A stretch of DNA of 64,000 nt, from positions 1 through 64,000 of the forward strand of contig JAQCFW010000007.1 in the NCBI GenBank assembly GCA_027619225.1, in the 5' to 3' direction. The number at the start of each line of letters is the position of its first letter. Positions within the stretch are counted from its first letter, which is position 1. Below are positions 8,519-16,798 of this stretch, one piece after another. Made by a program: the position numbers and the translations under genes. This stretch comes from Bacteroidota bacterium (lineage in GTDB: Bacteria; Bacteroidota; Bacteroidia; Flavobacteriales_D; Sanyastnellaceae). The notes under the pieces were generated by a model. That model searched no databases. It was not told the DNA's origin and saw only the letters and a program-made list of their open reading frames with translations.

Positions 8519-9913
8519 ATGCTTAAGAATTATAGAGATATTTTTCATAATATTTTACCCACAGAAAGATTGCATTTTGATGGTGAAGTCATAGAATTTC
8601 ATTCAAAAGATGAAACAGAAGACTTGCATTATAGACCGGAAGTAGTTGCGGAACCGGTGTCTACAATAGAGGTCTCTTCATTAATGAGAGTGGCTTTCGA
8701 GAATGAAGTGCCAGTTACTGCTGGTGGTGCAATGACAGGGCTTAGTGGTGGGGCTCTTGCAATTAAAGGTGGCCTTGTGTTGTCGCTCAGGAGGATGAAT
8801 AAGATTTTACTTATAGATGAGAAAAACCACCAGGCGATTGTTGAGCCGGGTGTTATCACGGAAGTTCTCCAAAATGCAGTTTCCGAGAAAGGTCTTTTTT
8901 ACGCAGTGGACCCATCTTCTCAAGGTACTTGCACCATAGGTGGTAATATAGCGGAGAATAGTGGTGGCCCAAGGGCAGTGAAGTATGGGGTAACCAAGGA
9001 TTGGGTTTTAAACCTAGAGGTGGTGCTTCCTGATGGGCGAGTTATAGAAACAGGTGCAAATACGTTAAAAAACAGTACGGGATATAACCTAACGGGGCTT
9101 ATTGTAGGAAGCGAGGGGACTCTGGGTGTGGTCACAAGAGCAACGCTGAAACTTCAGCCTTTGCCTCGTTTTCAAGCCCTTATGCTTGTCCCATTTACAA
9201 GTGTAACGAACGCGTGTACAACCGTGTCTGAAATTTTCAGAGCTGGAGCGATGCCTAGCGCAATTGAGTTTATGGAGCGCGATGCTGTGGTTTTGACTCA
9301 GGAATTTACAGGGAATAAAGAGATTTCGGTAGATCCAAACGATCAAGCATACTTACTGATTGAAGTTGATGGATTTGATGAGTCTGAGATTATGCCTCAG
9401 TGCGAAAGGATACTTTGCGTTCTCGAAGAAAATGGCGGGGGGGAAGTGTTGTTTGCTCAGTCAGATTCAGAGAAGGAAAAGCTTTGGTTTTTAAGGCGAA
9501 GGGTAGGAGAGGCCGTAAAAGCGACAAGTGTTTATAAGGAAGAAGATACAGTTGTACCACGCGGGATGTTGCCGGATCTGATGGTGGCGGTGAAGTCAAT
9601 CGGGGAGAAATATGGATTTAGGTCTATTTGTTATGGTCACGCCGGAGATGGAAATCTGCACATAAATATTTTAAGAGACGATTTAAGTGATCAGGTTTGG
9701 TCTGTAGAATTGAACAAGGCTATCAGGGAGTTGTTTGATATAGTCGTTGCTATGGGCGGCACTTTAAGCGGTGAACATGGCATAGGTTTAGTCCAAAAGG
9801 ACTTTATGGACATCGCTTTCTCCCCAGACGAGTTGTCTGTTTTAAAGATGATAAAAAACGGATTTGACCCCAAAGGAATAATGAATCCAGGAAAAATGTT
9901 TCCAAACTCGTGA
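8519..9913 (+). CDS. FAD-linked oxidase, GlcD / D-lactate dehydrogenase type
   Basis: 464 residues. It has an N-terminal FAD-binding PCMH domain (VTAGGAMTGLSGGALAI at about 63-79, then DPSSQGTCTIGGNIAENSGG) and a C-terminal FAD-oxidase domain with HAGDGNLHINIL and GEHGIG, the metal- and substrate-binding His motifs. The family oxidises 2-hydroxyacids such as glycolate, D-lactate or D-2-hydroxyglutarate and passes electrons to quinone or another acceptor. There are no GlcE or GlcF genes beside it, so a single-subunit D-2-hydroxyacid dehydrogenase is more likely than glycolate oxidase. Substrate not assignable from sequence. Confidence 0.88.
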   Translation: MLKNYRDIFHNILPTERLHFDGEVIEFHSKDETEDLHYRPEVVAEPVSTIEVSSLMRVAFENEVPVTAGGAMTGLSGGALAIKGGLVLSLRRMNKILLIDEKNHQAIVEPGVITEVLQNAVSEKGLFYAVDPSSQGTCTIGGNIAENSGGPRAVKYGVTKDWVLNLEVVLPDGRVIETGANTLKNSTGYNLTGLIVGSEGTLGVVTRATLKLQPLPRFQALMLVPFTSVTNACTTVSEIFRAGAMPSAIEFMERDAVVLTQEFTGNKEISVDPNDQAYLLIEVDGFDESEIMPQCERILCVLEENGGGEVLFAQSDSEKEKLWFLRRRVGEAVKATSVYKEEDTVVPRGMLPDLMVAVKSIGEKYGFRSICYGHAGDGNLHINILRDDLSDQVWSVELNKAIRELFDIVVAMGGTLSGEHGIGLVQKDFMDIAFSPDELSVLKMIKNGFDPKGIMNPGKMFPNS

Positions 9914-9994
9914 ATGTGAATATTCTGATTTTATGTGCGTCAAAAGTTTGAATTGTAAGACTAACTTTCATTTTTAAATTAAGCATTACATAAG

Positions 9995-10819
9995 ATGGCT
10001 CAAGATTTATTGAAAGGGAAAAAAGGAATAATTTTCGGTGCTTTGAACGACATGTCTATCGCATGGAAAGTCGCGGAGCAAGCCGTTGCTCAGGGAGCAG
10101 AAATTGTGTTAACAAATGCACCTATTGCGATGCGGATGGGAACGATTAACGAACTGGCTGCGAAATGTAACAACTGCCCTGTAATACCTGCTGACGCAAC
10201 CAGCGAAGAAGATATTCAAAAATTATTCGAAGGGGCAATGGAGCACTTTGGTGGAAAGATTGACTTCGTTTTACACAGCATAGGGATGAGCCCTAACGTT
10301 CGCAAAGGCCGTCACTATACCGATTTAAACTATAAGTTTTTACAAACGACTCTGGACGTAAGTGCGATTTCTCTTCACAAGACACTTGCGACAGCTAAGA
10401 AACTTGATGCGCTCAATGATTGGGGTTCAGTAGTAGCTCTTACATATATAGCAGCCCAAAGAACTTTCCCTGATTACGGTGATATGGCTGACGCAAAATC
10501 GTTACTTGAAAGCATCACAAGAAGTTTCGGATATCACTACGGAGTTGCGAATAAGGTTAGAGTCAACACGATTTCTCAATCTCCTACGGTTACTACTGCT
10601 GGTTCAGGTGTAAAAGGATTCGATGAATTCATCGCTTATTCTGAATCCATGTCTCCTCTTGGCAATGCTGATGCTGTAGCTTGTGCCGACTATTGTATTA
10701 CGATGTTCAGTGATTTAACTCGCTATGTAACAATGCAGAACTTGTTCCACGATGGAGGGTTCTCGAATACAGGCGTCAGCATGGAGGTTATCTCTAAGTT
10801 CGCTCCAGAAGAAAAGTAA
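9995..10819 (+). CDS. fabI: Enoyl-[acyl-carrier-protein] reductase (NADH)
   Basis: 274 residues. It catalyses the last reduction step of each fatty acid elongation cycle. The Rossmann start GKKGIIFGALNDMSIAW is the FabI-type variant (GxxxxxSIA) of the SDR glycine motif. The FabI catalytic pattern Y-x6-K appears as YGDMADAK. The closing segment FHDGGFSNTG matches FabI. Length agrees with Bacteroidota FabI. It converges with nth, leaving only 4 bases between stop codons. Confidence 0.95.
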   Translation: MAQDLLKGKKGIIFGALNDMSIAWKVAEQAVAQGAEIVLTNAPIAMRMGTINELAAKCNNCPVIPADATSEEDIQKLFEGAMEHFGGKIDFVLHSIGMSPNVRKGRHYTDLNYKFLQTTLDVSAISLHKTLATAKKLDALNDWGSVVALTYIAAQRTFPDYGDMADAKSLLESITRSFGYHYGVANKVRVNTISQSPTVTTAGSGVKGFDEFIAYSESMSPLGNADAVACADYCITMFSDLTRYVTMQNLFHDGGFSNTGVSMEVISKFAPEEK

Positions 10820-10823
10820 ATGC

Positions 10824-11462
10824 TTATAGAGAAGTGAATTCTCTGCGCCCTACTTTCTGAGTAATAAGGTCTTTGTCAATATCCCAACCTCTTGCTGGGC
10901 AATACTCTCGTCCGTAGAAGATGATCTGAAGATGAAGTTTGTTCCACTTGTCCCGTGGGAATAACCTCTTAGCATCTTTCTCCGTTACAACCACGTTTTT
11001 TCCAGTCGTGAGCCCCCATCTGTACATCAGCCGATGTATGTGTGTGTCCACGGGGAATGCCGCTACCCCAAACGCTTGTGCCATGACCACAGAAGCGGTT
11101 TTATGACCCACACCCGGCAGCTCTTCTAAATCCTCAAAGCTCTGAGGAACTTTGCCCGCATGCTTCTCAACTAAAATCTCAGACAGTCTATGAATAGCCG
11201 CAGATTTACGAGGTGATAATCCGCATGGCTTTATAATCTCACGAATTTGCTTTACATCTTGCATCATCATATCTTCTGGAGTAGAAGCAAGTTTAAAAAG
11301 TGCGGGCGTAACAGTATTCACCCTCTTATCTGTACACTGAGCAGAAAGCAAAACGGCAATCAGTAGAGTATAAGCATCAGTATGATCAAGCGGCACGGAA
11401 GTCTTAGGGTACAAACGCTCGAGCTCATCCATTATGAATAGAATCTTCTCAGACTTTTTCAT
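10824..11462 (-). CDS. nth: Endonuclease III-like DNA glycosylase without a complete iron-sulfur cluster
   Basis: 212 residues from the ATG at 11462; a TTG at 11471 is less likely. It is a HhH-GPD base-excision repair glycosylase/AP lyase for oxidised pyrimidines. The helix-hairpin-helix ELPGVGHKTA carries the catalytic Lys (about 121), and FPVDTHIHR carries the catalytic Asp (about 139), both at the E. coli positions. The C-terminal CX6CX2CX5C motif is missing: only one Cys (REYCPARGWD) remains and the chain ends soon after, so no [4Fe-4S] cluster can be built in the usual way. The gene begins 5 bases after the stop of the upstream DUF6702 gene and is probably co-transcribed with it. Confidence 0.93.
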   Translation of the reverse strand: MKKSEKILFIMDELERLYPKTSVPLDHTDAYTLLIAVLLSAQCTDKRVNTVTPALFKLASTPEDMMMQDVKQIREIIKPCGLSPRKSAAIHRLSEILVEKHAGKVPQSFEDLEELPGVGHKTASVVMAQAFGVAAFPVDTHIHRLMYRWGLTTGKNVVVTEKDAKRLFPRDKWNKLHLQIIFYGREYCPARGWDIDKDLITQKVGRREFTSL

Positions 11463-11467
11463 GTCTC

Positions 11468-11962
11468 TCAATAATCAGTCTCAACTCCGGTCCCGGATGA
11501 ATTACTTGTGAAAATAAAGCTCTCTTCACATTTTTTGACGTGTAGATCAACTACATTTTCTTGATCGTCATAAACTTCAAAGAACATATTGACACTTATA
11601 AAATAATTCTTATTGTACACGGCAAAGGGGTCGGACTCTAAATACAAATAGCAAATATCGTAATCGTATTCAAACCCGATGTATTTGAAATTGACATTTC
11701 GTGATCCATTTTCATAATGAATATGATCTAGCAGATAGTCTGCCACCAAGGAGTCAGTTTGTTCGTGCTGGTTTTCAGATCCGATTTCAAGGTCTAGACC
11801 CTCATGTGATCTCTCAATTGCAAGTTCAAGGTCGTCCGTAAAGACATTCATCACAACCTGGAGTGTCTGAGTCTCCTCGTTGTAGTCCATGGTTGATTTG
11901 GTAAAGTGAATATCGTGGGTAGAACTTGCGATAAACATGCACATAAGTAGTACTCTAATCAT
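11468..11962 (-). CDS. DUF6702-like exported protein
   Basis: 164 residues with a short signal peptide-like start (IRVLLMCMFIASS). The pattern STHDIHFTKSTMDYNEETQTLQ and the following acidic segment on secondary-structure-like strands match the DUF6702 family of Bacteroidota periplasmic proteins, as far as I can recognise. No catalytic motif is visible. The gene lies directly upstream of nth and starts divergently next to the DHH phosphatase gene, with almost no spacer. Function unknown. Confidence 0.65.
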   Translation of the reverse strand: MIRVLLMCMFIASSTHDIHFTKSTMDYNEETQTLQVVMNVFTDDLELAIERSHEGLDLEIGSENQHEQTDSLVADYLLDHIHYENGSRNVNFKYIGFEYDYDICYLYLESDPFAVYNKNYFISVNMFFEVYDDQENVVDLHVKKCEESFIFTSNSSGTGVETDY

Positions 11963-11986
11963 GTGTTAAAGGTATATATTTATGGC

Positions 11987-13027
11987 ATGGAGGCAATGGA
12001 TATTTTCGCGGATGATAGAGCAAGTGAACTGCTCGTGAGATTAAAAAACTCTAAAAGAATAGTTCTCACTGGTCATAGAGGGCCGGATGGAGATGCAGTA
12101 GGCTCTACTTTAGCGCTTTGGAATCACTTTAAAGAACAGGGGATTAAGTCTACCGTTGTTTTTCCAGATGCATACCCGAAATTCTTACATTGGATGAATG
12201 GGCATGATGATATTGTTCTTCACTCTGAGCAACCTGAACTCGCGGAGGAGCTCGTAAAGGAGGCTCAGGTTCTCTTCATTCAGGATTACAACGACCCTTC
12301 TCGTGTTGGCGATTTACAGCATGCTGTTGAAAATACAGAGGCTTTCACTGTAATGATAGATCATCACCAAAGACCTACTGACTTTGTAGATATGATGTTC
12401 TCAGATGAGAAAAGCTGTTCTACATGTGAAATGATTTATAGGTTAATCGAGTGTTGGGACGAGGCTAGTAAACTCTCCGTAAATACGGCATCTTGTATTT
12501 ATTGTGGGATAATGACTGACAGTGGATCTTTCAGATTTCCCTCGGTTTCTTCTCGTACTCATCTTATTGCTGCGGCTTTAATCGAGACGGGTATGGATCA
12601 CTCGGTGATTCACGCTAGAGTTTATGACACAAGTCGTGAGGGTAAGCTTAAGCTTGTAGGTTATGCTTTGAGTGAAAAGCTTCAAGTTTTTCCAGAATAT
12701 CACGCGGCGATCATTTCATTGTCTTTAGCAGAGCTAGAGAAATTTGGTTATGAAAAAGGCGACACAGAAGGCCTTGTTAATACAGCTCTTAGTATTCAAG
12801 GAGTTAATTTTGCGGCCTTCATTTATGAGTCGACTGACAGAATTAAAATGAGCTTTCGCTCGATAGGAGATTTCAGTGCCAGGGACTTCTCGGATAAGTA
12901 TTTCGGCGGAGGGGGGCATCACAATGCTGCTGGCGCAGCTTCATCAGATTCTTTAGACCAGGTTGTTTCAAAGGTGATTAAGCTTCTTCCTGACTATTCT
13001 GACGACCTTGATTATCCAGCTCCCTGA
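11987..13027 (+). CDS. DHH-family phosphoesterase, NrnA-like oligoribonuclease / pAp phosphatase
   Basis: About 346 residues from the ATG at 11987; ATG 11996 has a nearer GGAGG, while a GTG at 11963 would abut the divergent gene. The DHH domain has the metal-binding motifs HRGPDGDAVGS, QDYNDPSR and IDHHQRP. The C-terminal DHHA1 domain has GGGGHHNAAGA, which binds the nucleotide. NrnA-type enzymes degrade nano-RNAs from the end and dephosphorylate pAp to AMP. Cytoplasmic. Its last 16 bases overlap the 3' end of the convergent phosphatase gene. Confidence 0.9.
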   Translation: MEAMDIFADDRASELLVRLKNSKRIVLTGHRGPDGDAVGSTLALWNHFKEQGIKSTVVFPDAYPKFLHWMNGHDDIVLHSEQPELAEELVKEAQVLFIQDYNDPSRVGDLQHAVENTEAFTVMIDHHQRPTDFVDMMFSDEKSCSTCEMIYRLIECWDEASKLSVNTASCIYCGIMTDSGSFRFPSVSSRTHLIAAALIETGMDHSVIHARVYDTSREGKLKLVGYALSEKLQVFPEYHAAIISLSLAELEKFGYEKGDTEGLVNTALSIQGVNFAAFIYESTDRIKMSFRSIGDFSARDFSDKYFGGGGHHNAAGAASSDSLDQVVSKVIKLLPDYSDDLDYPAP

Positions 13028-13470
13028 TTGAGCCAAATAGGGATCACTTCATCTAACATCTTATAGACACTTTCAAAACCACTGTCCCCTCCATAATAAG
13101 GATCGGGAACTTCTCCCTCTTGAGGTAAGACTAAGTTTATCTTAGACTTTTGAGCGTCGTTACTTGCCAGTGAACATAGGTCTTCGTAATTGCTCTTATC
13201 CATCGCGAGTATAAGATCGTAGTACTCGAAATCTTCGTGCTTTACTATCCTCGATCTTTGAGAAGAAATATCATGGTTGTTTCTGGTCATAATTTCTATT
13301 GACCTAGAGTCTGGAGGGCTGCCTGCATGGTTGCTTATTGTTCCAGCTGAGTCTATTTCAACATGCAGTCCAAGATTTTCAGCATGATGAATGAGTAAGC
13401 CATGTGCAATAGGTGATCGGCAGATGTTTCCTAGGCAGACGGTAAGGATTCTTTGAGGTCGATTTTCCAT
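13012..13470 (-). CDS. Low-molecular-weight protein-tyrosine phosphatase
   Basis: 152 residues. The P-loop CLGNICRSP near the N-terminus gives the CX5R(S/T) active site (Cys12, Arg18). The general acid lies in VPDPYYGG toward the C-terminus, as in the family. It hydrolyses phosphotyrosine or small aryl phosphates in the cytoplasm. It is a single gene downstream of the dnaA terminator, without a kinase or capsule gene nearby. Confidence 0.93.
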   Translation of the reverse strand: MENRPQRILTVCLGNICRSPIAHGLLIHHAENLGLHVEIDSAGTISNHAGSPPDSRSIEIMTRNNHDISSQRSRIVKHEDFEYYDLILAMDKSNYEDLCSLASNDAQKSKINLVLPQEGEVPDPYYGGDSGFESVYKMLDEVIPIWLNQGAG

Positions 13471-13570
13471 TGAATCAATTTAAAGGTTGATATTCCCTAA
13501 GATAGGTGTTGCATTAAAGTTCATGGCCACTTGTCATTGTTAATTTTAACATTTGAGATCACATTTCCTC

Positions 13571-13604
13571 AAAAAAAAACGGAACTAAATGAATAGTTCC
13601 GTTT
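13571..13604 (-). terminator. Intrinsic terminator of dnaA
   Basis: The stem aaacggaacta (13577-13587) pairs perfectly with tagttccgttt (13594-13604) around loop aatgaa. On the minus strand the hairpin is followed by a run of nine T residues. It sits 35 bases after the dnaA stop codon. Confidence 0.9.
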
Positions 13605-13639
13605 CAATATCGGTGTTATAATAAAGTCAATTAAATACT

Positions 13640-15076
13640 TTAGTGAATCGCAAGCTTCTTTTCGAGATCGTCAAGATACTTCCTGAAGTGCTTGTCAGTT
13701 TCACTTAAATTGTTTACTGTTCTGCATGCGTGAAGTACTGTCGCGTGATCTTTTCCTCCACAGTGAAGTCCGATATTAGCAAGAGATGACTTGGTCATTT
13801 TCTTAGAGAAGTACATCGCGATTTGACGTGATTGTACAATTTCTCTCTTTCTGGTCTTAGACTTTAGAAGTTCGATAGGCAAGTCGAAGTAATCGCAAAT
13901 TACTTTCTGTATGTAGTCTATACTTACTTCACGAGCTGTATTCTTAACGAACTTGTCAATCATCTGACGCGCAAGGTCTAAAGTAATCGCTTTTTTGTTG
14001 AGGCTGCTCTGAGCAATGAGTGAAATTAAAGCTCCTTCTAACTCTCTGACGTTGGTAGTGATGCTGTACGCAAGATATTCAACAACTTCGCGTGGCATAT
14101 CTATCCCGTCTCCATACATCTTCTTCTCGAGAATCGCCATTCTAGTTTCAAGAGAAGGTGTCTGTAAGTCTGCGCTTAGTCCCCACTTGAATCTGCTTAA
14201 CAGTCTCTGCTCCATTCCTTGCATTTCAACAGGTGGTTTGTCAGCTGTTAGTACAAGCTGTTTTCCAGTTTGATGAAGGTGGTTGAAGATATGGAAGAAG
14301 ACATCCTGAGTCTTTTCTTTCCCACTGAAGAATTGTACGTCGTCAATAATCAGCACGTCTATCATTTGATAGAAGTGGCTGAAGTCGTTCACTGTGTTGT
14401 TTCTGACAGAGTCAATAAACTGATGAGTGAATCTTTCAGACGTAACATACAGGACTGTCTTGTCTGGAGTCTGATTTTTAATCTCAATTCCTATAGCGTG
14501 AGCGAGGTGTGTTTTGCCAAGTCCAACTCCACCATATATAAGTAGTGGATTAAAAGCAGTGCCTCCTGGTTTATTTGCAACTGCAAATCCGGCTGATCTA
14601 GCAAGTCTGTTGCACTCTCCTTCGACGAAACTATCGAATGCGTAATTGGGATTTAAGTTAGAATCGATTTTAAGTTTCCTAAGACCTGGAATCACAAATG
14701 GATTCTTTATCGGAGCTGGCTGGCCCACGATAGGCATATTCACTTCTGGATTACGTGTTGCTGCACGATGAGAAGTGGGAACCTTAACGGTATATGGGCT
14801 TGCTTGATTTCCTTCAAGATTGTGCTCCATAATAATACTGTACTCTAACCTAGCATCCTTACCCAATTCTTTCCGAATGGTCTTTCTTAGTAAAGACACG
14901 TAGTGCTCTTCAAGCCACTCGTAAAAGAATTGGGACGGTACCTGTATCGTTAATACGCTGTTATCTAGTTTCACCGGTTTTATAGGAGAGAACCACGTCT
15001 TGTATGCTTGAGTGCTGATATTGTCGCTGATGACAGCAAGGCAGTTGGCCCAGACATTGTTGTGGTTTTGTTCCAT
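13640..15076 (-). CDS. dnaA: Chromosomal replication initiator DnaA
   Basis: 478 residues with all four domains: N-terminal DnaB/DiaA-interaction domain (1-85), a linker, an AAA+ ATPase with Walker A GGVGLGKTH (about 182-190), Walker B VLIIDDVQF (about 245) and sensor-2 region, and a C-terminal helix-turn-helix with GGKDHATVLHACRTV that recognises DnaA boxes. ATP-bound DnaA melts oriC and loads the replicative helicase. dnaN and gyrB are not adjacent, as is usual in this phylum. The upstream 353 bp are AT-rich and may carry autoregulatory sites. Confidence 0.98.
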   Translation of the reverse strand: MEQNHNNVWANCLAVISDNISTQAYKTWFSPIKPVKLDNSVLTIQVPSQFFYEWLEEHYVSLLRKTIRKELGKDARLEYSIIMEHNLEGNQASPYTVKVPTSHRAATRNPEVNMPIVGQPAPIKNPFVIPGLRKLKIDSNLNPNYAFDSFVEGECNRLARSAGFAVANKPGGTAFNPLLIYGGVGLGKTHLAHAIGIEIKNQTPDKTVLYVTSERFTHQFIDSVRNNTVNDFSHFYQMIDVLIIDDVQFFSGKEKTQDVFFHIFNHLHQTGKQLVLTADKPPVEMQGMEQRLLSRFKWGLSADLQTPSLETRMAILEKKMYGDGIDMPREVVEYLAYSITTNVRELEGALISLIAQSSLNKKAITLDLARQMIDKFVKNTAREVSIDYIQKVICDYFDLPIELLKSKTRKREIVQSRQIAMYFSKKMTKSSLANIGLHCGGKDHATVLHACRTVNNLSETDKHFRKYLDDLEKKLAIH

Positions 15077-15429
15077 AAATTCGTAATATTTAACGTGGTG
15101 ATTTCAGAGGGCAATATTCGACAAAACATTTGTAAAAAAAAACCTAAGCGCTATTGTTTTTTCATATTTTTTGTTTTTTTTTCAGATATAAAAGGTTGTG
15201 TTTAAACGAGGTTTTTAAGTGCGGGTTGATCTGTGAAATTGTAATGGTTTAACTCTAGGGTAATCAATATTTGATTAACAGTATTTTAACATTTGTAAAG
15301 TGACTCACATTTATTCAGCCGACGAAACATTGTAAAAAGATCTTCATAAAATATTTCTTAATATTTCGATGTTTAAGGAAAATACAAATTAGCGAAAAAA
15401 TAAAGATTTATTAAAATATTTTTACTTTT
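15077..15429. promoter_or_regulatory. AT-rich divergent intergenic region upstream of dnaA
   Basis: 353 bp with no gene. It holds the perfect palindrome taatcaa-tat-ttgatta (15261-15277) and the 12-mer ttttaacatttg (15284-15295), followed by tcacattt; the same two elements recur downstream of dnaA at 13544-13566. Long T-runs lie at about 15150-15182. No exact DnaA box (TTATCCACA or its complement) was found, so it is listed as a candidate control region for dnaA and the thioesterase gene rather than as oriC. Confidence 0.4.
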
Positions 15430-15885
15430 ATGAACGATTCCCTAAATTCAACATGGATAAATATTGGAAATAAGAAAGTTTTTTCTGTTAAACACAGGGT
15501 GAGATATTCCGATACTGATAGAATGAACATGGTTTACCATGGATCTTATGTTCCGATGTTGGAGGCGGCGAGGGTGGATACCTTAAGAGAAATTGGTTGG
15601 GTTTATTCTGAAATGGAAAACAAAGGAATTTTACTTCCTGTTATTGACCTTCACCTTAAATACAAGAAGCCGGCTCGATATGATCAAATCTTAAGTATTG
15701 AATCTCACGTACTAACACCTCCGACATCCAGGCTCATTTTTGTTTTTAAAATTAAACATGAGCAAGATCTATTGGTAGAAGCTCAAGTGACATTAGCGTT
15801 TGTCGATGCTGTTACTGGCCTACCTCATCGTGCTCCTGATGGTCTTTGTGAAGACCTTGAAAAAAACGGACTAATTCATTCTTAG
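15430..15885 (+). CDS. Acyl-CoA thioesterase, YbgC/4-hydroxybenzoyl-CoA type
   Basis: 151 residues forming one hot-dog domain. The family motif RYSDTDRMNMVYHGSYVP lies at about 25-42, containing the catalytic Asp and the Tyr/His-Gly segment of 4HBT-class thioesterases. It hydrolyses acyl-CoA thioesters in the cytoplasm; the physiological substrate is unknown. Its last 74 bases overlap the 3' end of the convergent gene on the other strand. Confidence 0.88.
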   Translation: MNDSLNSTWINIGNKKVFSVKHRVRYSDTDRMNMVYHGSYVPMLEAARVDTLREIGWVYSEMENKGILLPVIDLHLKYKKPARYDQILSIESHVLTPPTSRLIFVFKIKHEQDLLVEAQVTLAFVDAVTGLPHRAPDGLCEDLEKNGLIHS

Positions 15886-16798
15886 TATCATCACTTTGAG
15901 ATTTTAACTTTAAAGGAAGCTCCGGAGCGCCAGCATCTGCCCACGCTGTGTACCATATAGAACTGATAGCCTGTGCAGCAGAAAAGAACCGCCTTTCTAC
16001 CATTCCTTCCATCGCGCTGCTATAGGCTTCGCAGAATGCTGGAGTGGGAACAAGGGTGAGTGTTCTACCGCGGGTTCTGTACCCATAGTCTTCAGGTACA
16101 TCTTTCATTTCTCTCACCATCATTTCTTTCGCAAGTACCTCACCTACATCTTGGTGGCTTTCATGAATGATAGTCCAAACCCATTTACGTACTTCTTTAA
16201 TATAGCTCGCCTCGATCTTCCTTGGAGTCCAAGAGCTTCTTAAGGTCTCGTAGACATGGGTTTCCCAAAGTGCGTGAATGCCTGTTTGGCCAGAAAACTG
16301 ACCATTATAATTAGAAGATGTGTGGAGCGGAACGTGAGCGTCGGCGATGTAATGCCCCAGGTCTGCGCATAGCCGTATCACTTGTCCCGTGTTTAAAGTG
16401 TCTTGAGCGAATTCATTCACCAAATTCATGTACACGAGTTCAATATTCCATGGAAGGATGCCTCTCTCTTTAAGTGTGTCCTCAGTGAACTTCTCACATG
16501 CTTCGAACCAACTGCACGGTTCGATCCCCTCATTGAAATGATCGAGGTCTATATAATGACGAGCAGCTTCATCATCGACACCGTGTTTCCTTTTGTCTGC
16601 GTCTGTTGCCCTGCGGATTAGTTCAGCTTGGTGAGACTTGAAAAAGCTGAAAATAGAAGGGGGTAGAGCCGTGATGGCAACTGCATGTAGTTCTTTATGA
16701 GGAGCAAAGCCCCAATTCACTAGTATGATGGTAGTCCCTAGAGATACAAAACAAAGAGTTAATCTGTCAAGTTTAAAGTTCCACCCTATTTTCTCCAT
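15812..16798 (-). CDS. Zinc-dependent phospholipase C / S1-P1 nuclease-like protein
   Basis: About 328 residues from the ATG at 16798; ATG 16813 is an alternative. An N-terminal membrane segment (LTLCFVSLGTTIILV) precedes WGFAPHKELHAVAI, and the pattern continues with ARHYIDLDHF, GHYIADAHVPLHTSSNYNG and HALWETHVYE. These His/Asp clusters are the tri-zinc ligands of the phospholipase C/P1 nuclease fold, so a periplasmic phosphodiesterase is expected. The start overlaps the upstream comB-like gene by 26 bases, suggesting coupling. The 3' end overlaps the convergent thioesterase gene by 74 bases. Confidence 0.82.
   Translation of the reverse strand: MEKIGWNFKLDRLTLCFVSLGTTIILVNWGFAPHKELHAVAITALPPSIFSFFKSHQAELIRRATDADKRKHGVDDEAARHYIDLDHFNEGIEPCSWFEACEKFTEDTLKERGILPWNIELVYMNLVNEFAQDTLNTGQVIRLCADLGHYIADAHVPLHTSSNYNGQFSGQTGIHALWETHVYETLRSSWTPRKIEASYIKEVRKWVWTIIHESHQDVGEVLAKEMMVREMKDVPEDYGYRTRGRTLTLVPTPAFCEAYSSAMEGMVERRFFSAAQAISSIWYTAWADAGAPELPLKLKSQSDDTKNELVRFFQGLHKDHQEHDEVGQ

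Noticed and set aside
15077-15429. oriC beside dnaA
   Set aside because: The region is AT-rich with palindromes, but no exact DnaA box was found, and dnaA is often not at the origin in this phylum. GC skew over the full chromosome would be needed.
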